DNA of 64,000 nt. It comes from Odobenus rosmarus divergens (lineage: Eukaryota > Chordata > Mammalia > Carnivora > Odobenidae). The stretch is taken from contig NW_004452125.1 in the NCBI RefSeq assembly GCF_000321225.1, forward strand, positions 119,570-183,569. Direction: 5' to 3'. A model generated the notes under the pieces. That model was not told the DNA's origin. It searched no databases and was given only the letters and a program-made list of their open reading frames with translations. Position numbers and translations under genes: made by a program. Position 1 is the first letter of the stretch; each line of letters opens with the position of its first letter. Shown piece by piece: positions 45,025-56,900 of this stretch.

Positions 45025-45750
45025 TCACATATAATAATTGTGTAGTTTTTAAAGAAACTATCTAACTTTTTCAGACTGCCTGTACCATTTAGTTCCCACC
45101 AGAGACTTATGGGAAACTGAGTTTCTCCTCATCCTCACCAGCATTTGGTATTGCCTTTTGTTTTTCATTTTTGTTTTTGTTTTTTAGCTGTTCTACAAGA
45201 TGTGTAGTATTATCTCGTCATGGTCTTAGCATTTCCCTAATGGCTAGTGCTGTTGAACATCTTTTCATGAGCTTATTGCCATCTGTATATGTTCTCCAGT
45301 GAAATGTCTCTTTGTCTTTTATTCATTATGTTCTAATCAGATCACTTTTTTTTTTTAAGATTTTATTTATTTATTTAAGAGAGAGAGACACAGCAAGAGA
45401 GGGAACACAAGCAGGGGGAGTGGGAGAGATAGAAGCAGGCTTCCTGCAGAGCAGGGAGCCCAATGTGGGGCTCGATCCCAGGACCCTGGGATCATGACCT
45501 GAGCCCAAGGCAGATGCTTAATGACTGAACCATCCAGGCACCCCAACAGATCACTTTTTTTAATGTTAAGTTTTGAGAGTTCTTTATTCTCTTTAGATTC
45601 AATCTCTAAAACGATTGAATATGTAGTATGCAAGTATTGCCCCCTTCTGTAAGTTGTTTCTTCGTCCTTTTAGTAGGATCTGTCATAGAATAAGGTTTTA
45701 ATTTTGATGAGGTCCACTTTATCAATGTTTTCTTTTATGGGTATTTTTTT
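45025..45750 (-). mobile_element. Older L1 ORF2 fragment
   Basis: 'cctcaccagcatttggtattg', 'gaacatcttttcatgagc' and 'tgatgaggtccactttatc' are antisense L1 C-terminal ORF2 words. This is a different, older copy from the young L1, whose endonuclease end stops near 45,020. Confidence 0.8.
45352..45546 (-). mobile_element. SINEC inside L1
   Basis: TSD 'cagatcactttttt' at 45338-45351 and 45547-45560, identical. Confidence 0.95.
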
Positions 45751-45756
45751 TGTTTG

Positions 45757-45956
45757 TTTTTAAAGATTCATTTGTTTATTTTAGAGAGAGAGAGTGCATG
45801 GGGAAGGGAGGGGCAAAGGGAAAGGGAGAGAGTCTCAAGCAGACTCCGAGCTGAGTGTGGAGCCCAATGTGGGGCTTGATCCCATGACCCTGAGATCATG
45901 ACTTGGGCCGAAACCAAGAGTCGGATGCTTAATCAAATGAGCCACTCAGGAGCCCC
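45757..45956 (-). mobile_element. SINEC, older copy
   Basis: 'aaagattcatttgtttattt' tail side, head ending 'gagccactcaggagcccc'. Diverged. Confidence 0.9.
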
Positions 45957-46375
45957 TTTATTTACTAGAGATGGATTTCTGGAGATTCCTCCTCTACTCT
46001 CTTCCCTGACATCAGTCCTCCACTGTCAGGTTTTGTACCATTTCCAGCAATATCATCACAAAATCAGGCTAGAAATAATGCTTGATTACTGTATGATTTA
46101 GCAAAGAAATCACTCACATCATTAATGTTGGTTGATATTTTTGTTTATTTAGCTTAAGAAGAAAGTGAAGCAACAGAAGTATGACAGAACTTCACTTGTT
46201 TGGGAACAACGTGAAAGATTTCTTCGTTGAATTGGGTAATAGTTTCCAAATACTGCAAAACTATTTCCTCATTTTTTGTGCTATTCATAAAGTAACACTA
46301 AGAGACACAACACTCTTGATTTTAATGTTTAAGAATCTGCATTTTTAATATTTTTTTCTCATTTTCCTAAATTTA
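45957..46375. other. Unique AT-rich sequence
   Basis: No repeat or exon recognised. Confidence 0.45.
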
Positions 46376-46545
46376 GACCAGATCAGAAAACTATTTCTGT
46401 ACAGAACCACATAGTAAATATTTCTGCTTTGCAAGCAATGACTCAATTTTGACAACATAGCACAAATTAATGATAGACAATACATAAACATGGCTACGTT
46501 CCAATACAGCTTCATTTATGGGTGCTAAAATTTGGAATTTTTTGT
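46376..46545 (+). mobile_element. hAT-type MER DNA-transposon remnant
   Basis: 'gaaaactatttctgtacag', 'catagtaaatatttctgctttg', 'gatagacaatacataaacatgg' and 'gttccaatacagcttcattta' are collinear with the common mammalian hAT element whose core reads 'aagggccagatagtaaatat…ccaataaaactttattta'. The exact MER name is uncertain. Confidence 0.65.
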
Positions 46546-46611
46546 AATTTTCACATGCCATGAAATATCACTCTCTTCCGTGAAACGTATGAATTAAACA
46601 TTCCTGACTAC

Positions 46612-46850
46612 TCTTCTAACTGCACACCCTGCCCCAGCTCCTCACATTCTTCCATAAACCCTCCGTTCATAGTTCTTCATACTGCTCAGCAGAAGCTGAA
46701 ATTATTTTGTTCATTTATATGTTTTCTTGTTTACTCTCTTTCTCTCCACATTGGAATGTGAGCTTGAGAACAGAGAGAACTTATCATTTAGCTTCTTATC
46801 TCTAGCACCTATAAAGGTGCATGGCATCTAGTAAGTGCTTATAATTCTTT
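46612..46850 (+). mobile_element. L2 LINE 3' fragment
   Basis: 'ttggaatgtgagcttgagaac', 'cttatctctagcacc' and 'gcatggcatctagtaagtgc' match the L2 3' end. Confidence 0.7.
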
Positions 46851-47436
46851 CTTTCTTTTTTAAAGAAAGAATGAAATTCAATAGTAAATTCGTATTCACC
46901 TTACCATCACTTTTATTCTGGCATGTATTTTTATGTAACAGAGCCAAAGAATATTTCACATTTCAAATGATGTGGAGAATTCCCACTCCATTTTGTTCCT
47001 AGAAAAGCTGCAAAGAGGTACGCCCTTGAGAGCATGCTCATCTCTGCAGGAGGTCCCATAGCTTCTCATAGAACGAAAGCAGTGTTTCAGCCAGGCCAGC
47101 TCTATAAGGCAACGCTCTGTTGGAAGTTGGTTAAAAAATATTTGTGAGAAATGTTTTCCTGAGTGTTCACAGCTTAATGAAAAGTTGTTATTTTAAAGGT
47201 GCCGTACGAAGCCAGTCATGTTCCGCGAACGGGTTCTCTATGAAACAGCTCTAAATGAGTTTCAGGCTCCCTGGGGACTTTTTTGATAGAAACCAAATTT
47301 CACAGTTCCTGACTTGGCCATGTTTGCTCAGGGAGACAGTCTTGTTTGACCTGCTCAGTAATTGTGAGGCAGAGCTTCCTGAGAAACCAGCCAGTTTCAC
47401 GAAGGACTACTGTGCACGTGGCTGATGCTTCTGCCT
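46851..47436. other. Unique sequence
   Basis: No repeat recognised. 47,140-47,300 is balanced, unique DNA of the kind that can be conserved; no exon support. Confidence 0.45.
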
Positions 47437-47445
47437 CCTCTCAAT

Positions 47446-47471
47446 GGTGTGTGTGTGTGTGTGTGTGTGTG
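47446..47471. repeat. (GT)n microsatellite in a SINE target duplication
   Basis: The downstream flank reads 'ctctcaatgtgttttaaa' (47,662-47,678) and the upstream one 'ctctcaatg' + (GT)n + 'gttttaaa', so the GT run expanded within the upstream copy. Confidence 0.85.
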
Positions 47472-47659
47472 TTTTAAAGATTTTATTTATTTGACAGAGA
47501 GACACAGCGAGAGAGGGAACACAAGCAGGGGGAGTGGGAGAGGGAGAAGCAGGCTTCCCGCCGAGCAGGGAGCCCGATACGGGGCTCGATCCCACGACCC
47601 TGGGATCATGACCTGAGCCGAAGGCAGATGCTTAACCGACTGAGCCACCCAGGCGCCCC
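47472..47659 (-). mobile_element. SINEC, young-type copy
   Basis: Very close to the inferred consensus: GACAGAGAGACACAGCGAGAG…GAGCCACCCAGGCGCCCC. TSD as described for the adjacent GT run. Confidence 0.95.
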
Positions 47660-47679
47660 TCTCTCAATGTGTTTTAAAT

Positions 47680-48229
47680 CTGTCTTCTGCCTCGAGATGG
47701 ATCTGCTGACCTGTGAAACGTTGAATAGCTGTCACTCCAAGACACACTCTGATAAAAATTGCCATCTTTAAAACGGACCTGTGTCCCTGTCACGATCGTG
47801 GTGGAAACATCTGGAATCATATCCAAATAGAGCATTTTCAGTATTCTTTGCCATTGGTATCCTACATAAATAGAATTTATAGGGTAACACAGTCTTGTTA
47901 GTTGGAAGTCACTACCTAGATGAACAAGCATTCTTAAAATCTGTAGGTAGCAACGGCACTCCAGAGCCATTCTAGCTTAAGCAGATTTTCCACAGTGTTT
48001 CAGACTCATCAAGTTAGAAGAAGAAGGAGGAGGAAGAGGAGAAACGGAGAAGGAGAAGGAGAAATCAAATCTTCCCTCCCAGTCCTGCTGATTTTGCTAC
48101 CTCTGTCTGTCTTTTATTCTTCCGGTCTCACCCAAGTCAGCAGGGCCACAGTGCTGTTCCAGTGATTACTCTCTGACATCCCACATCCAATAAACACTGA
48201 GTGCTGTCATTGCTCTGGAACCATCCCCT
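47680..48229. other. Unique sequence with GGAGAA-rich tract
   Basis: A purine-only run (GAA/GGA units) spans about 48,017-48,064. Otherwise unique, no exon support. Confidence 0.5.
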
Positions 48230-48645
48230 CAGAAGGCTCCCTACCTGCTCGACTCTCTGCCCCTCTCCCGCCCCACAGCCCCGCCCTCACTCTGGCCTTC
48301 CTGCCACTTTGAGGCCTCAGTTGATGCTCCGCCCTCTACCTTGGAGGCCCCTCCTTCCCCTGCGCCTCCCGTGTCCAGCAGTAGCCCAACCTGCTTCTGC
48401 GATGTCCCTCAGGTCTCCCCTCCACAGTCCCCACACACAAACCTTCCCTGACCACCGCTACCCCAAGCCAGGCGAGGTGCCTCTCCTACCTGCATCCTCT
48501 GTTTAGCTCTTCTTCTTCCTCTTTGTTTCCCTGCTTCCTGGTGGGGCAGGACTGGTGGGACTTTGCTCTGTCCATTTTGTGTCCTTGGCGCTTCATGGAG
48601 TCCGTGGGTGTGGTGGCCTTGCAGAAAGTAAATAAGAGAGGATCT
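48230..48645 (+). mobile_element. Probable L2 LINE 3' end
   Basis: 'aaaccttccctgaccaccgc', 'tgtccattttgtgtccttgg' and the CT-rich layout follow the L2 3' order, ending near 'aagtaaataag'. Diverged; no perfect block. Confidence 0.5.
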
Positions 48646-48649
48646 CAGA

Positions 48650-49769
48650 CTGCGTGAATATCCTCTGCGTCCAAGGGCGAGGAGAGGTGCTCAGAGAAGG
48701 GGAAGCTTGTCACAGTATTTTGGCCAGTCTAAAGACGGTCTGGTCCCCCGGCACCGCACAAAGGCAGCCGTAGTAAGGGCCGGGGGACCCGGACAGCAGC
48801 ATCGGGGGAGGAGGCCCCTGCAGAAGCGGTAAGGGTCTTCTGCTTCGGAGCTGGGGCAAGGCGAAGTGTGTGGCTGTGGGAGCGCCGCCAGGCCGTGGTC
48901 TGTGGTGGGCATTAGAAGGTTTCTCAGGCGGCAGCAACAAGCAGAAGGCCAAGCAAAGAGTCTGGCTGGGCTGGGAGGCCGCGGACGCGCCATGGCCCTC
49001 AGGGGCCCGAAGAGGCGGCCCCGGGAGGAAGCTCAGACGGGCGATCCACGGCCAGGAGCGCCCCAAATCCTGTCCGCAGCCCCCCCACCCCCACCCCGGG
49101 TAGCGAAGCGCACCAAGCTTAGGATGTAAGACGCCTTCCGAGAGGAATCCTTTGGGCTCAAATACCAGGCCTGTATAGAAAGAACCCTCCTTGTTCGAGA
49201 AAAAGGAAACAAAAGCAGCCAACACTGTGCAGGTCGTTTTTTCCTGCTTGCTCTCAGATCCTGGCCCCAGGCGACTGGTCCGTATCTAAGGCGTTCTTGC
49301 TCTCTGGAGTCTCCGGCCAGAGCCCGGAGGACGGGAGGAAGGGAGAAGCCAGGACGTTCCCTCACGGCTTCAGAAGGCGCCTTGGCAGTGGCCCCTGGGG
49401 CTCCAGCTCCCACCGGACAGGTCGTCCTGCCCCTCTGTGGTCCCAGCCCCCGATGCGGCAACTGCCAAGGAGCCTGGGCTCTCATCTCGTCCCTCACCCC
49501 TGCAGCTGGTTCCCTGGATATAACTTCCCTGTTTAAAATATCCAGGGTGTTTACGCTTTCCTGATTGAACCCTGACTCATACAGGCCTCGGGAGAAATTC
49601 TCCAACACAAGAAGGAAAACTTAGTATTCAAAAGGCAGAGGGAACATAATTTTGTAAAAGATTTACTGCAGAAAAAGGAAGTCGTATTTAGGCAGCATCT
49701 GCTATGGACCCAATCAAATTTAGGAAAACATGGACTTTATGAAATGGGACTGAAATCAGTCATCCAGCT
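48650..49769. other. CpG- and GC-rich unique segment
   Basis: 48,700-49,520 has frequent CpG (for example gccgccaggccg, ggccgcggacgcgcc, cccgaagaggcggcc). Frames up to 191 codons are open on the minus strand (49,033-49,608) but give Arg/Pro/Gly-rich peptides that I do not recognise. Could be a small CpG island or an old GC-rich retrocopy; no TATA box, splice pair or poly(A) signal decides it. Confidence 0.45.
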
Positions 49770-49780
49770 AAGATTTTCTT

Positions 49781-49968
49781 TTTAAAGATTTTATTTATTT
49801 ATTTGAAAGACAGAGTGAGTGAGCACCAGCGGGAAGGAGGGGCAGGCAGAGGGAAAAGCAGGCTTCCGGCTGAGCAAGGAGCCCGATATGGGGCTCGACC
49901 GCTGGACCCCGGGATCATGATCTGACCTGAAGGCAAATGCTTAACGGGATGAGCCACCCAGGCGCCCC
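49781..49968 (-). mobile_element. SINEC
   Basis: TSD 'aagattttctt' at 49770-49780 and 49969-49979. Confidence 0.94.
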
Positions 49969-49979
49969 AAGATTTTCTT

Positions 49980-50305
49980 GAAAAGCTAAATGGGATGAGG
50001 AAGGAATGCTATGAAATACAAAATGAATTAAAAGCTCTGAATTGCTATCTTGGAATACCAACTTAGTAATATGGAAGACAGACTTTACAAAACACCTTCA
50101 CAAACTCAAGAGAAAAGGGGGAAAAATATTCTGAGAGACGAAAATAGTTTTAAAAGCCATCTTTGTAAACTTAGTAAAGGGTTTTATATTTTGGTAAATA
50201 CAAGATGGATCACTTATTATAAAGCCAAGGGACATTTGGTTAAATTTTTTTGAAGTTGGATTTTGAACAAAATGTAAATGTGTGTCATAGTTGGTATCAG
50301 GAATT
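49980..50305. other. Unique AT-rich sequence
   Basis: No repeat recognised; a 67-codon frame (50,050-50,253) has no recognisable similarity. Confidence 0.45.
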
Positions 50306-50500
50306 CTAAAAACCCGTTGTGAATCAGATTCACCTGAGAACTGTTGAACAAACAAAAATTTATGAACCCTGTCCTCGGACCTTTATTGGATAGGTCTGGG
50401 ACAGAGCCTGAGAATCTGCAATTTAAAAGATTATCTCAGTTCATTCTGACACAGCTGGTCCTGCCCGGGGTCGTAAAACTACTGGTTTGAACAAAAAGTT
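50306..50500 (+). mobile_element. MER5A-like hAT remnant
   Basis: 'aatcagattcacctgagaac', 'ataggtctgggacagagcc' and 'tgagaatctgcaattta' follow MER5A, where the last word is 'gagaatctgcattt'. Confidence 0.65.
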
Positions 50501-50611
50501 AAATTACTGCACCACCTGGCGGCAGTATACCCTAATTGCAAATTCTGTGTGTCTGGCATGGTGGGGGTGGTTCCTGGCTAGAATAGGACCTGATCTTTAT
50601 AGTATTCCTCT

Positions 50612-50742
50612 TCTTTTTAAAGTTTATTTATTTATTTATTTATTTTTAGTAACCTCTGCACCCAAAATGGGGCTGGAACCCATGACCCGGAGACCAAGAA
50701 TCCCACGCTCTTTCCCCTCGGCCAGCCAGGTGCACCAGACCT
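50612..50742 (-). mobile_element. Short old carnivore SINE
   Basis: 'taaagtttatttatttattt', 'taacctctgcacccaaaatg', 'gaacccatgacccggagacc', ending 'gccagccaggtgcacc'. This is the shorter SINEC type without the long CT-rich body. Possible TSD 'gacctgatctttat' / 'gacctgatttctac' lies slightly outside. Confidence 0.8.
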
Positions 50743-50754
50743 GATTTCTACTGA

Positions 50755-51621
50755 GCAAAAATTAGTAACTGCAAATGTGGGAAGGAAGAAGGAGGTTATT
50801 AAATGAATTGGGCATGAAAAGGCAAAAGAAGTACCAACTGCCATAATGAATTGAGGCCCAAATATTCTTCAGTTGGTGTTAGGATGGGACTCTCTTTTTT
50901 GAGAGAAGTCCTAAGCCTGTCTCTACCACAGACCCTCCTCTGTAGGGGCATGCTGGCCTCGGGGACTCATTGAATCCTTAAGACACTCAGACCTAAACAA
51001 CGTCCAAGAGGTGTTTTCTTGACTCCCTGAGAATAATTCTTTAATCACGGACAGGTAGAGCGTGCGGCCCAAAAGTCACAGCCGCTGGTGGGATATCTGA
51101 CTACCAAATCCAGCCTTGTTTTGAGACTTTCTTTTCTAGATGTCAGTTTGAAAATGCCAGCCACCATTCAGGAGTGGGGTCTTCCTCCCCCGCAGACGTT
51201 AGACCCTGTGATGTCCAGACTAAGAAAAGCTGAACCCTATTTCACACCTACATAGGTCCATGTTCTTCTTGGTTCCAATTTCCTTTTTGAAGCCGAAGCT
51301 TCTTTCCCAAAAAAGCTGGCCCAGGAATCGCTCCATCTTTCCAGTGAGACTCCACCTATCAACGAGGGTGTAGTCCAGCCCTTGTAGATTCAACAGTAAA
51401 ACCATGTTAAAACACGACACGACCATGTCATTTTCATTCTACAAGATACCCAAATACCGTAAAGAGCTGTTTCCAGAAAAAAGTTTTCACATCGGGGCCG
51501 TTGGGGTGTGTGTGTGTGTGTGTGTGTTAAGTTTGTTTTTAGTATCAGAAAGCTGACTTCAACTCACAGACAAATTACCAAGTAGCTACATGAAGTTAAA
51601 AAAGGAGAGAGAAAGAAAGGG
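50755..51621. other. Unique sequence with (GT)n run
   Basis: Pure GT run at 51,506-51,528. No other repeat and no exon evidence. Confidence 0.5.
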
Positions 51622-51641
51622 AAAAGAATGAATTAAAGAGG

Positions 51642-51833
51642 TGCACCTGGGTGGCTCAGTTGTTAAGCGTTTGCCTTCGGCTGAGGTCATGATCCCAGAG
51701 TGCTGGGATCGAGCCCCGCATCCGGCTCCCTGCTCAGCGGGAAGGCTGCTTCTCCCTCTCCCACTCCCCCTGCTTGTGTTCCCTCTCTTGCTGTCTCTCT
51801 CTCTCTGTCAAATAAATAAATAAAATCTTAAAA
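51642..51833 (+). mobile_element. SINEC, young-type copy
   Basis: TSD 'aaaagaatgaattaaagagg' at 51622-51641 and 51834-51853: 20 bp, identical. Confidence 0.97.
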
Positions 51834-51853
51834 AAAAGAATGAATTAAAGAGG

Positions 51854-53585
51854 GGTTGGAAAGTAAAACAAAAGTGTGGGGTCTGGTTGGAGAAATCGTG
51901 TGCTTGTCTAGGATATTTCTGAGGACAACAATGTCGGAAGAGTGAAATGTAATTCCAGCTACACTTTGAGCTAAGAGTGCGCTGCAGGAAGCAGTCAGCT
52001 CCGTTCTGGTTTAACGTGATCAGGAGCCTTCCCTCTGGGATGAGATGCTAAATCCACTGGCTCCTTTCTGGAAGGTCTTAATGAGCCAGCTCCAAGCTGA
52101 GGCTGTTTCTCCATTGGTCAATAGCAAAAGTATGGAAAATTCCAGACAGTGGATAAACAAAAACCTTCCAATGTATTTGGCTTTGGGGGTGCATGATATA
52201 CGATGGTAGAGTTTTCAGTAGCAGATTTCCTTCCTAATGATGTTTTTCTTAGGCTAATAAGGCAGTCCCCCTCTATGCGCCCGCACATTTGTGGCTGCAC
52301 CAGCCTGCACTGCTCAGAAGTTCTGTCACCCTGGTTTTTGCCTCTGTCACCTGCTCACATGCAAGTTCCTCTGATGATTCTTAACACATGTCAGCAGATA
52401 AATGCACTTAAGCTCTGCTTCTCGTGTTCCCTGGAACCTGGAATTGTCTGTTGTGACTAGGTAAAATAACTTAAATATTTGGTATATATATATATATTGG
52501 CAAGTTATCTCTCTCTTGCTCGTGTCTATGTGACGAGTACTATTTTCTGAGAAATCTGAAAATAAACTTTGTATGAACCAGCATTGGTTTTAACTGGGAG
52601 TAAGTGGGTAGGGACTCCCATGACCTGAAAGCAAATTCACTAAACATCAATTCACTTAGTGACCAATTTCCTCAATTGGTGAGGATTTCTCCCCAAGTTC
52701 GGTTTTGCTTTGGCTTTTCCACAGGTCTCGGACCCTGCCCACCTCTGTCCTTGTCCCTGTCATTTTGTGTACGAATGGGTGCCTTTCAGGTAACTACACA
52801 AGACGCTTACTGTCTTCGACACCAACGGATTTTGCTTCTGGCCTGGTTTTTGCGTTTTCAGCAGGATCTGTCCCTGCCTCTATAGTGTCTTAGAAAGAGG
52901 AGCGATCTTTCCTGAGAGGAGTGATCTTTCCTTAAACACTGTTTGGGGCCTTCTCCATTTTTGCTGATTTGGCCATGCAGGTACCTGTCCCTGTCCCCTG
53001 CCTCTGGCAGTGAAACTGGTCACCCGGAGTGAGGGATTAGGGCAGGGCAGGGGTGACACCCTCCGCAGCTCACTACGTGATTTGGAACACTGGTTGCATG
53101 CTTCCTAGCCCGCCGCCTGCCTAGGCTGCTGCCCTTCCTGGTCACGGCGGCTCCGAGAGCCATTTCGGCAGGGGCTGCAGAATGATGCCCGCACAGAACC
53201 GGGAGCATGTTTTTGTTAAATCTCAGCTGGTGTTGGTGGGAATTGTCACACCCACCTTCCACCGAGGGGAGGTCTGCTGAAGGGGGTGTCACTGCCTGCA
53301 AGTCCGGCAGCGGGACCTGGGGTCAGACTCTTCCGAGAGAGGGAAGGCAGGAGAGGGAAGGCAAGGTGGCCCCTCCAGGAGGGGGGCCCAAGACTGGAGA
53401 AATGAGGAGCCGGGTGGCGAGGGATCCACCTGGACATAGTTGAAGGGCCTCCCATTCTGCGTGAGGAGAAAGGATCCCGGGGCAGGACCCTAACGTCGTG
53501 CATTTACTCAGGTTAGCTCAGATGAGGTAAATGTGGAGGAAGTAGAAGTCCTGAAGCTACTTTCTGATCTCTTTTTTAAAAAGTA
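51854..53585. other. Unique sequence
   Basis: Includes a short (TA)n at 52,483-52,498, a near-perfect tandem of 'gaggagcgatctttcct' (52,897-52,913 and 52,916-52,932), and a GC-richer part at 53,000-53,480. No exon support. Confidence 0.45.
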
Positions 53586-53589
53586 ATAT

Positions 53590-53950
53590 ATATCTTTTTT
53601 TAAAAGCCACGTAAGTACCATTTCTAAGGGTACAATTAAGTGGCATTAAGTACATTCATAATGTTCTACAACCATCACCACCCTCTATCTCCAGCATTTC
53701 ATTACTCCCAAAAAGAAACTCTGTACCCATTAAGCCCCTTCCCCAGCCCCTGCCAACCTTTAATCTACTTTCTGTCTCTGTGAATTCATCTATTCTGGGA
53801 ACTTCAGTTAGGTGGAATCATACAATTTTTATCCTTTAGCGTTTGGCTTATGTCACTTAGTGTAACGTCTTCAAGGTTCGTCTATGTTGTAGCATGTGTC
53901 AAAATTTCGTTCTGCTTTACGGCTGAATAATATTCGATGTCTCTTTTTTA
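53590..53950 (-). mobile_element. L1M-type 3' UTR/ORF2 end fragment
   Basis: 'taagtggcattaagtacattc', 'caaccatcaccaccctc', 'tggaatcatacaattttta' and 'ggctgaataatattcgatg' are antisense L1M, as at 35,940-36,300. Confidence 0.85.
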
Positions 53951-56900
53951 GCCACTGGATTTCTCCCACTTTGCAAAAACACAGAGTGTTCCATGGCATA
54001 CACGAAGCCATGCGTCTCATCGAAGGCTTTGTCTTAAAAAAGACATCAGGGCTGGTGGAGAAGTGGCCTCTGGTAGCTTAAGCTGGGAAAGAAAAGAGTT
54101 GTCGTCTTAATGAATCCACTTTTTCTTTCCACCGATGTCTCCTCCCCATCAAGAATTGATGACCTTTAACCTTTTTGAGTTGGACAAACTTGGAAGAATG
54201 ACCTGACAAGGAGTTAAATATATGGAGAAAGATGATTCAGAATCCATTTTAATTTTTGCCTACACCTTAAAGGAAAAGAAATGTTCCTAATTTGTGGTTA
54301 TTTACAGCACTGTAAATCAAGCAAATGCCATGAAGTGCCAATAAAAATTTTTAAAAATCAGCCTTAAATAGCTAAACTCTCAACAGCAGCTCATAAAGTG
54401 AGGCTTGGCAGTTGTTAGGTAGTTATGGTTAAATTGACAGTCCTTTGGGGAGTTAAGATATCCAAAAAGCAGAGGTAGTTAAGACTTTAGTGATAAATGG
54501 TTGGGCTTGTTGGTTGAAGAGATTTTATAGCACACATTTAAGCTTAACCGCCTGTGAGGAGGTGAACAGGAAACCGAGGTTATCACTTCTTCATAGCCAC
54601 TCCGTTCATTATGGACCTCAGGGGGTCTTGCAGCACACTGGGAAAAGCAAGATGGAGGCTATTTAGAGGAGGAAATAATTTCTAGGTAATATGATAATGT
54701 CAGGCAGAGAGAGATAGGGAGGGACCGAGGAAGAGAGAGAGTGAGTGGTGCAAATCTAGTAAAGGTACCAAAAAAAAAAAAAAAAGTCAAAAAAAAAAAA
54801 GGAATATCACAAAAGGAATTTCAAAGACCACAATAAAGAATAATAACAAGAATGTAATTTCCTCTGAGACTTCTGACAGAAGATGGAGGTGCAAAGTTAT
54901 ACTTCCTCTACTCCCTTTGCCAGAGCCTCCCCCAAGTACCAACAAGAAGAAAAGAAAAGGCAAAGTTCCATATTTGATGAAACTTGGCTTGGGCTCAACC
55001 ACCGAATATGATGAATATCTATTGTAGGCAGTGACATTTTGGCCAGATGAGTTCTGCATCGCAGGCAGGGTATAGATTGCTCTAAAAGTAAGTGAAACAA
55101 AATCCTAAAATAGCCAACCGACAATCCCTTACTTAGAAAGACAAGGACTTGGGTCATGAGCAGACCACAGGAAAAGGGGTAAATCCTGACGGGCATTTAT
55201 TTTCTTAAAGAGGGAGGGGGTGCTGCTGCAAGACTTATTTTCCCCTATCCAGAAACGGATTAGAAGTGAGACAGGCCTGAAAAAAAGACAGAAAACAAGA
55301 TCTAGTTTGCAATTGCTGATCTGAGTCAGTGGAACAAAGAAGTGATCGCTGAGAGCTGCCGAATTTCACTCTGAGCCTTTCCAAGTCCTGCCTGGGAGAC
55401 ATGCTCATCCCAGAGAGAGGAGTTCTGCCCTCACACAGACAAAGAGCAGATTTGTTCAGAAATATGAGCATGGTGTTGTTTTGAAGCACATACCTGCACT
55501 GAAGCTGCCAGGGACACTGTGCCCTCCCCAGTCCCACAACCATTTTTGAGCAAAGAGTAGCAGTTAATATAAAGGACTAAAGGCGGGACCTGAATGTTAT
55601 TTTGAAAAAGGACAAAATCAAACATAACAAGCAAAAAGCAAATGAAGAACCTATATGAAAAGAAGTTTTCCAGGAAAATAATACTTAGGACAAATACTGC
55701 TCTATGGACTCTATTTAGATGCTAAAAAGAAATAGATTTTGAAAAGCAATCTCCAAGAGGACATAAATGATTTAACTATTACAACAGAGAGAGTAATAAA
55801 GACATGAAAAGTGAGCCTCCTAAGGGCAAGAAAGAAATACAAGATAATTTAAAAAACAAAACAAAACACAGAGATGTGAAAACAACAAAATGAAAACTCG
55901 ATGCCACTAAACTTAGGTATGAAAGACTGACACACGAGATTTATCTGGAATTCTACTCTGCTAGTACACGTTACTGATACCCAACACCTAGCAGAGTGTC
56001 TGGTGTATTACAGGTGTATAGTTGAATAAACGAATAAGGCAAATGGCAATTTTGAAGAAGCAAACAGAAAAGGGAACTTAAAAAATAATTTAGATATAAG
56101 AACTTTTTTCCTGAAATAAATTAGATTTCAGTCTGTAGATCCAGAAAACATGCAATGCTCCACAATGCTTCAAATACATTCTGAACATTAAGTATAAACA
56201 AAGAGTTGTATGGGCACTCGGGCAAAACCAAAACCAAAACCAAAACACGCAATGTATTGGGGGGAATATAAGGCTGCACAGAGTTTCCCACAATAACATC
56301 TAATTGGTCTGTTAGTAGTGGAGCAATAACAAGAGTTCCAAGTGTGAAAGTAAGACCCAGACTTGTACGCTTTTCTAGGTATTATAAATGTATGAAGAAC
56401 AGCTTCAACCTCAGGGAATGCAACATTCATGAGCTCATCTTAAAAAAACAATAACAACGTCTATCCAAACAAAAAGTAAACCAGATTAGACAACTCAGGA
56501 AGGGGAAGTAGCGTATGAAAGGACTCATACTAACCCCATTTCTGTAACAGTGGGGGTTAAGATTTCAGAGAATAATTTAAGTAGCACAAATATCGGCAAT
56601 GCAAAATTAATAAGAAAATTGTTTAAATGGCATGTGAGAATGAAAGGAAGTTTAAGAACTTTAAGGACTTCATCTTTCATATTGAGGATTCAGCAGGTAG
56701 TACTTAGACTGTGTAGCTCAGGAAATAGAGATGGGGAAATGGCAGTCCGTGTGCATCTCAGCTGCCCTGTCCCTCCCTGCCAGTTCCTATTCAATGCCTC
56801 AAGAAGATGCTCTTAAGTCTTTAAGCAGAACCTATGGAGTTATGAGGACAGAGAGAGAGAGAGAGGGGAGTGCAAGAAGAGAACCAAGAAAGAATAGGAA

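Noticed and set aside
49033..49608. 191-codon minus-strand open frame, and overlapping 171-codon frame at 48,710-49,225
   Set aside because: GC-rich chance frames; no recognisable domain and no promoter or splice evidence.
54770..54798. A-runs as tail of a retrocopy
   Set aside because: No matching target duplication or poly(A) signal could be found around them.
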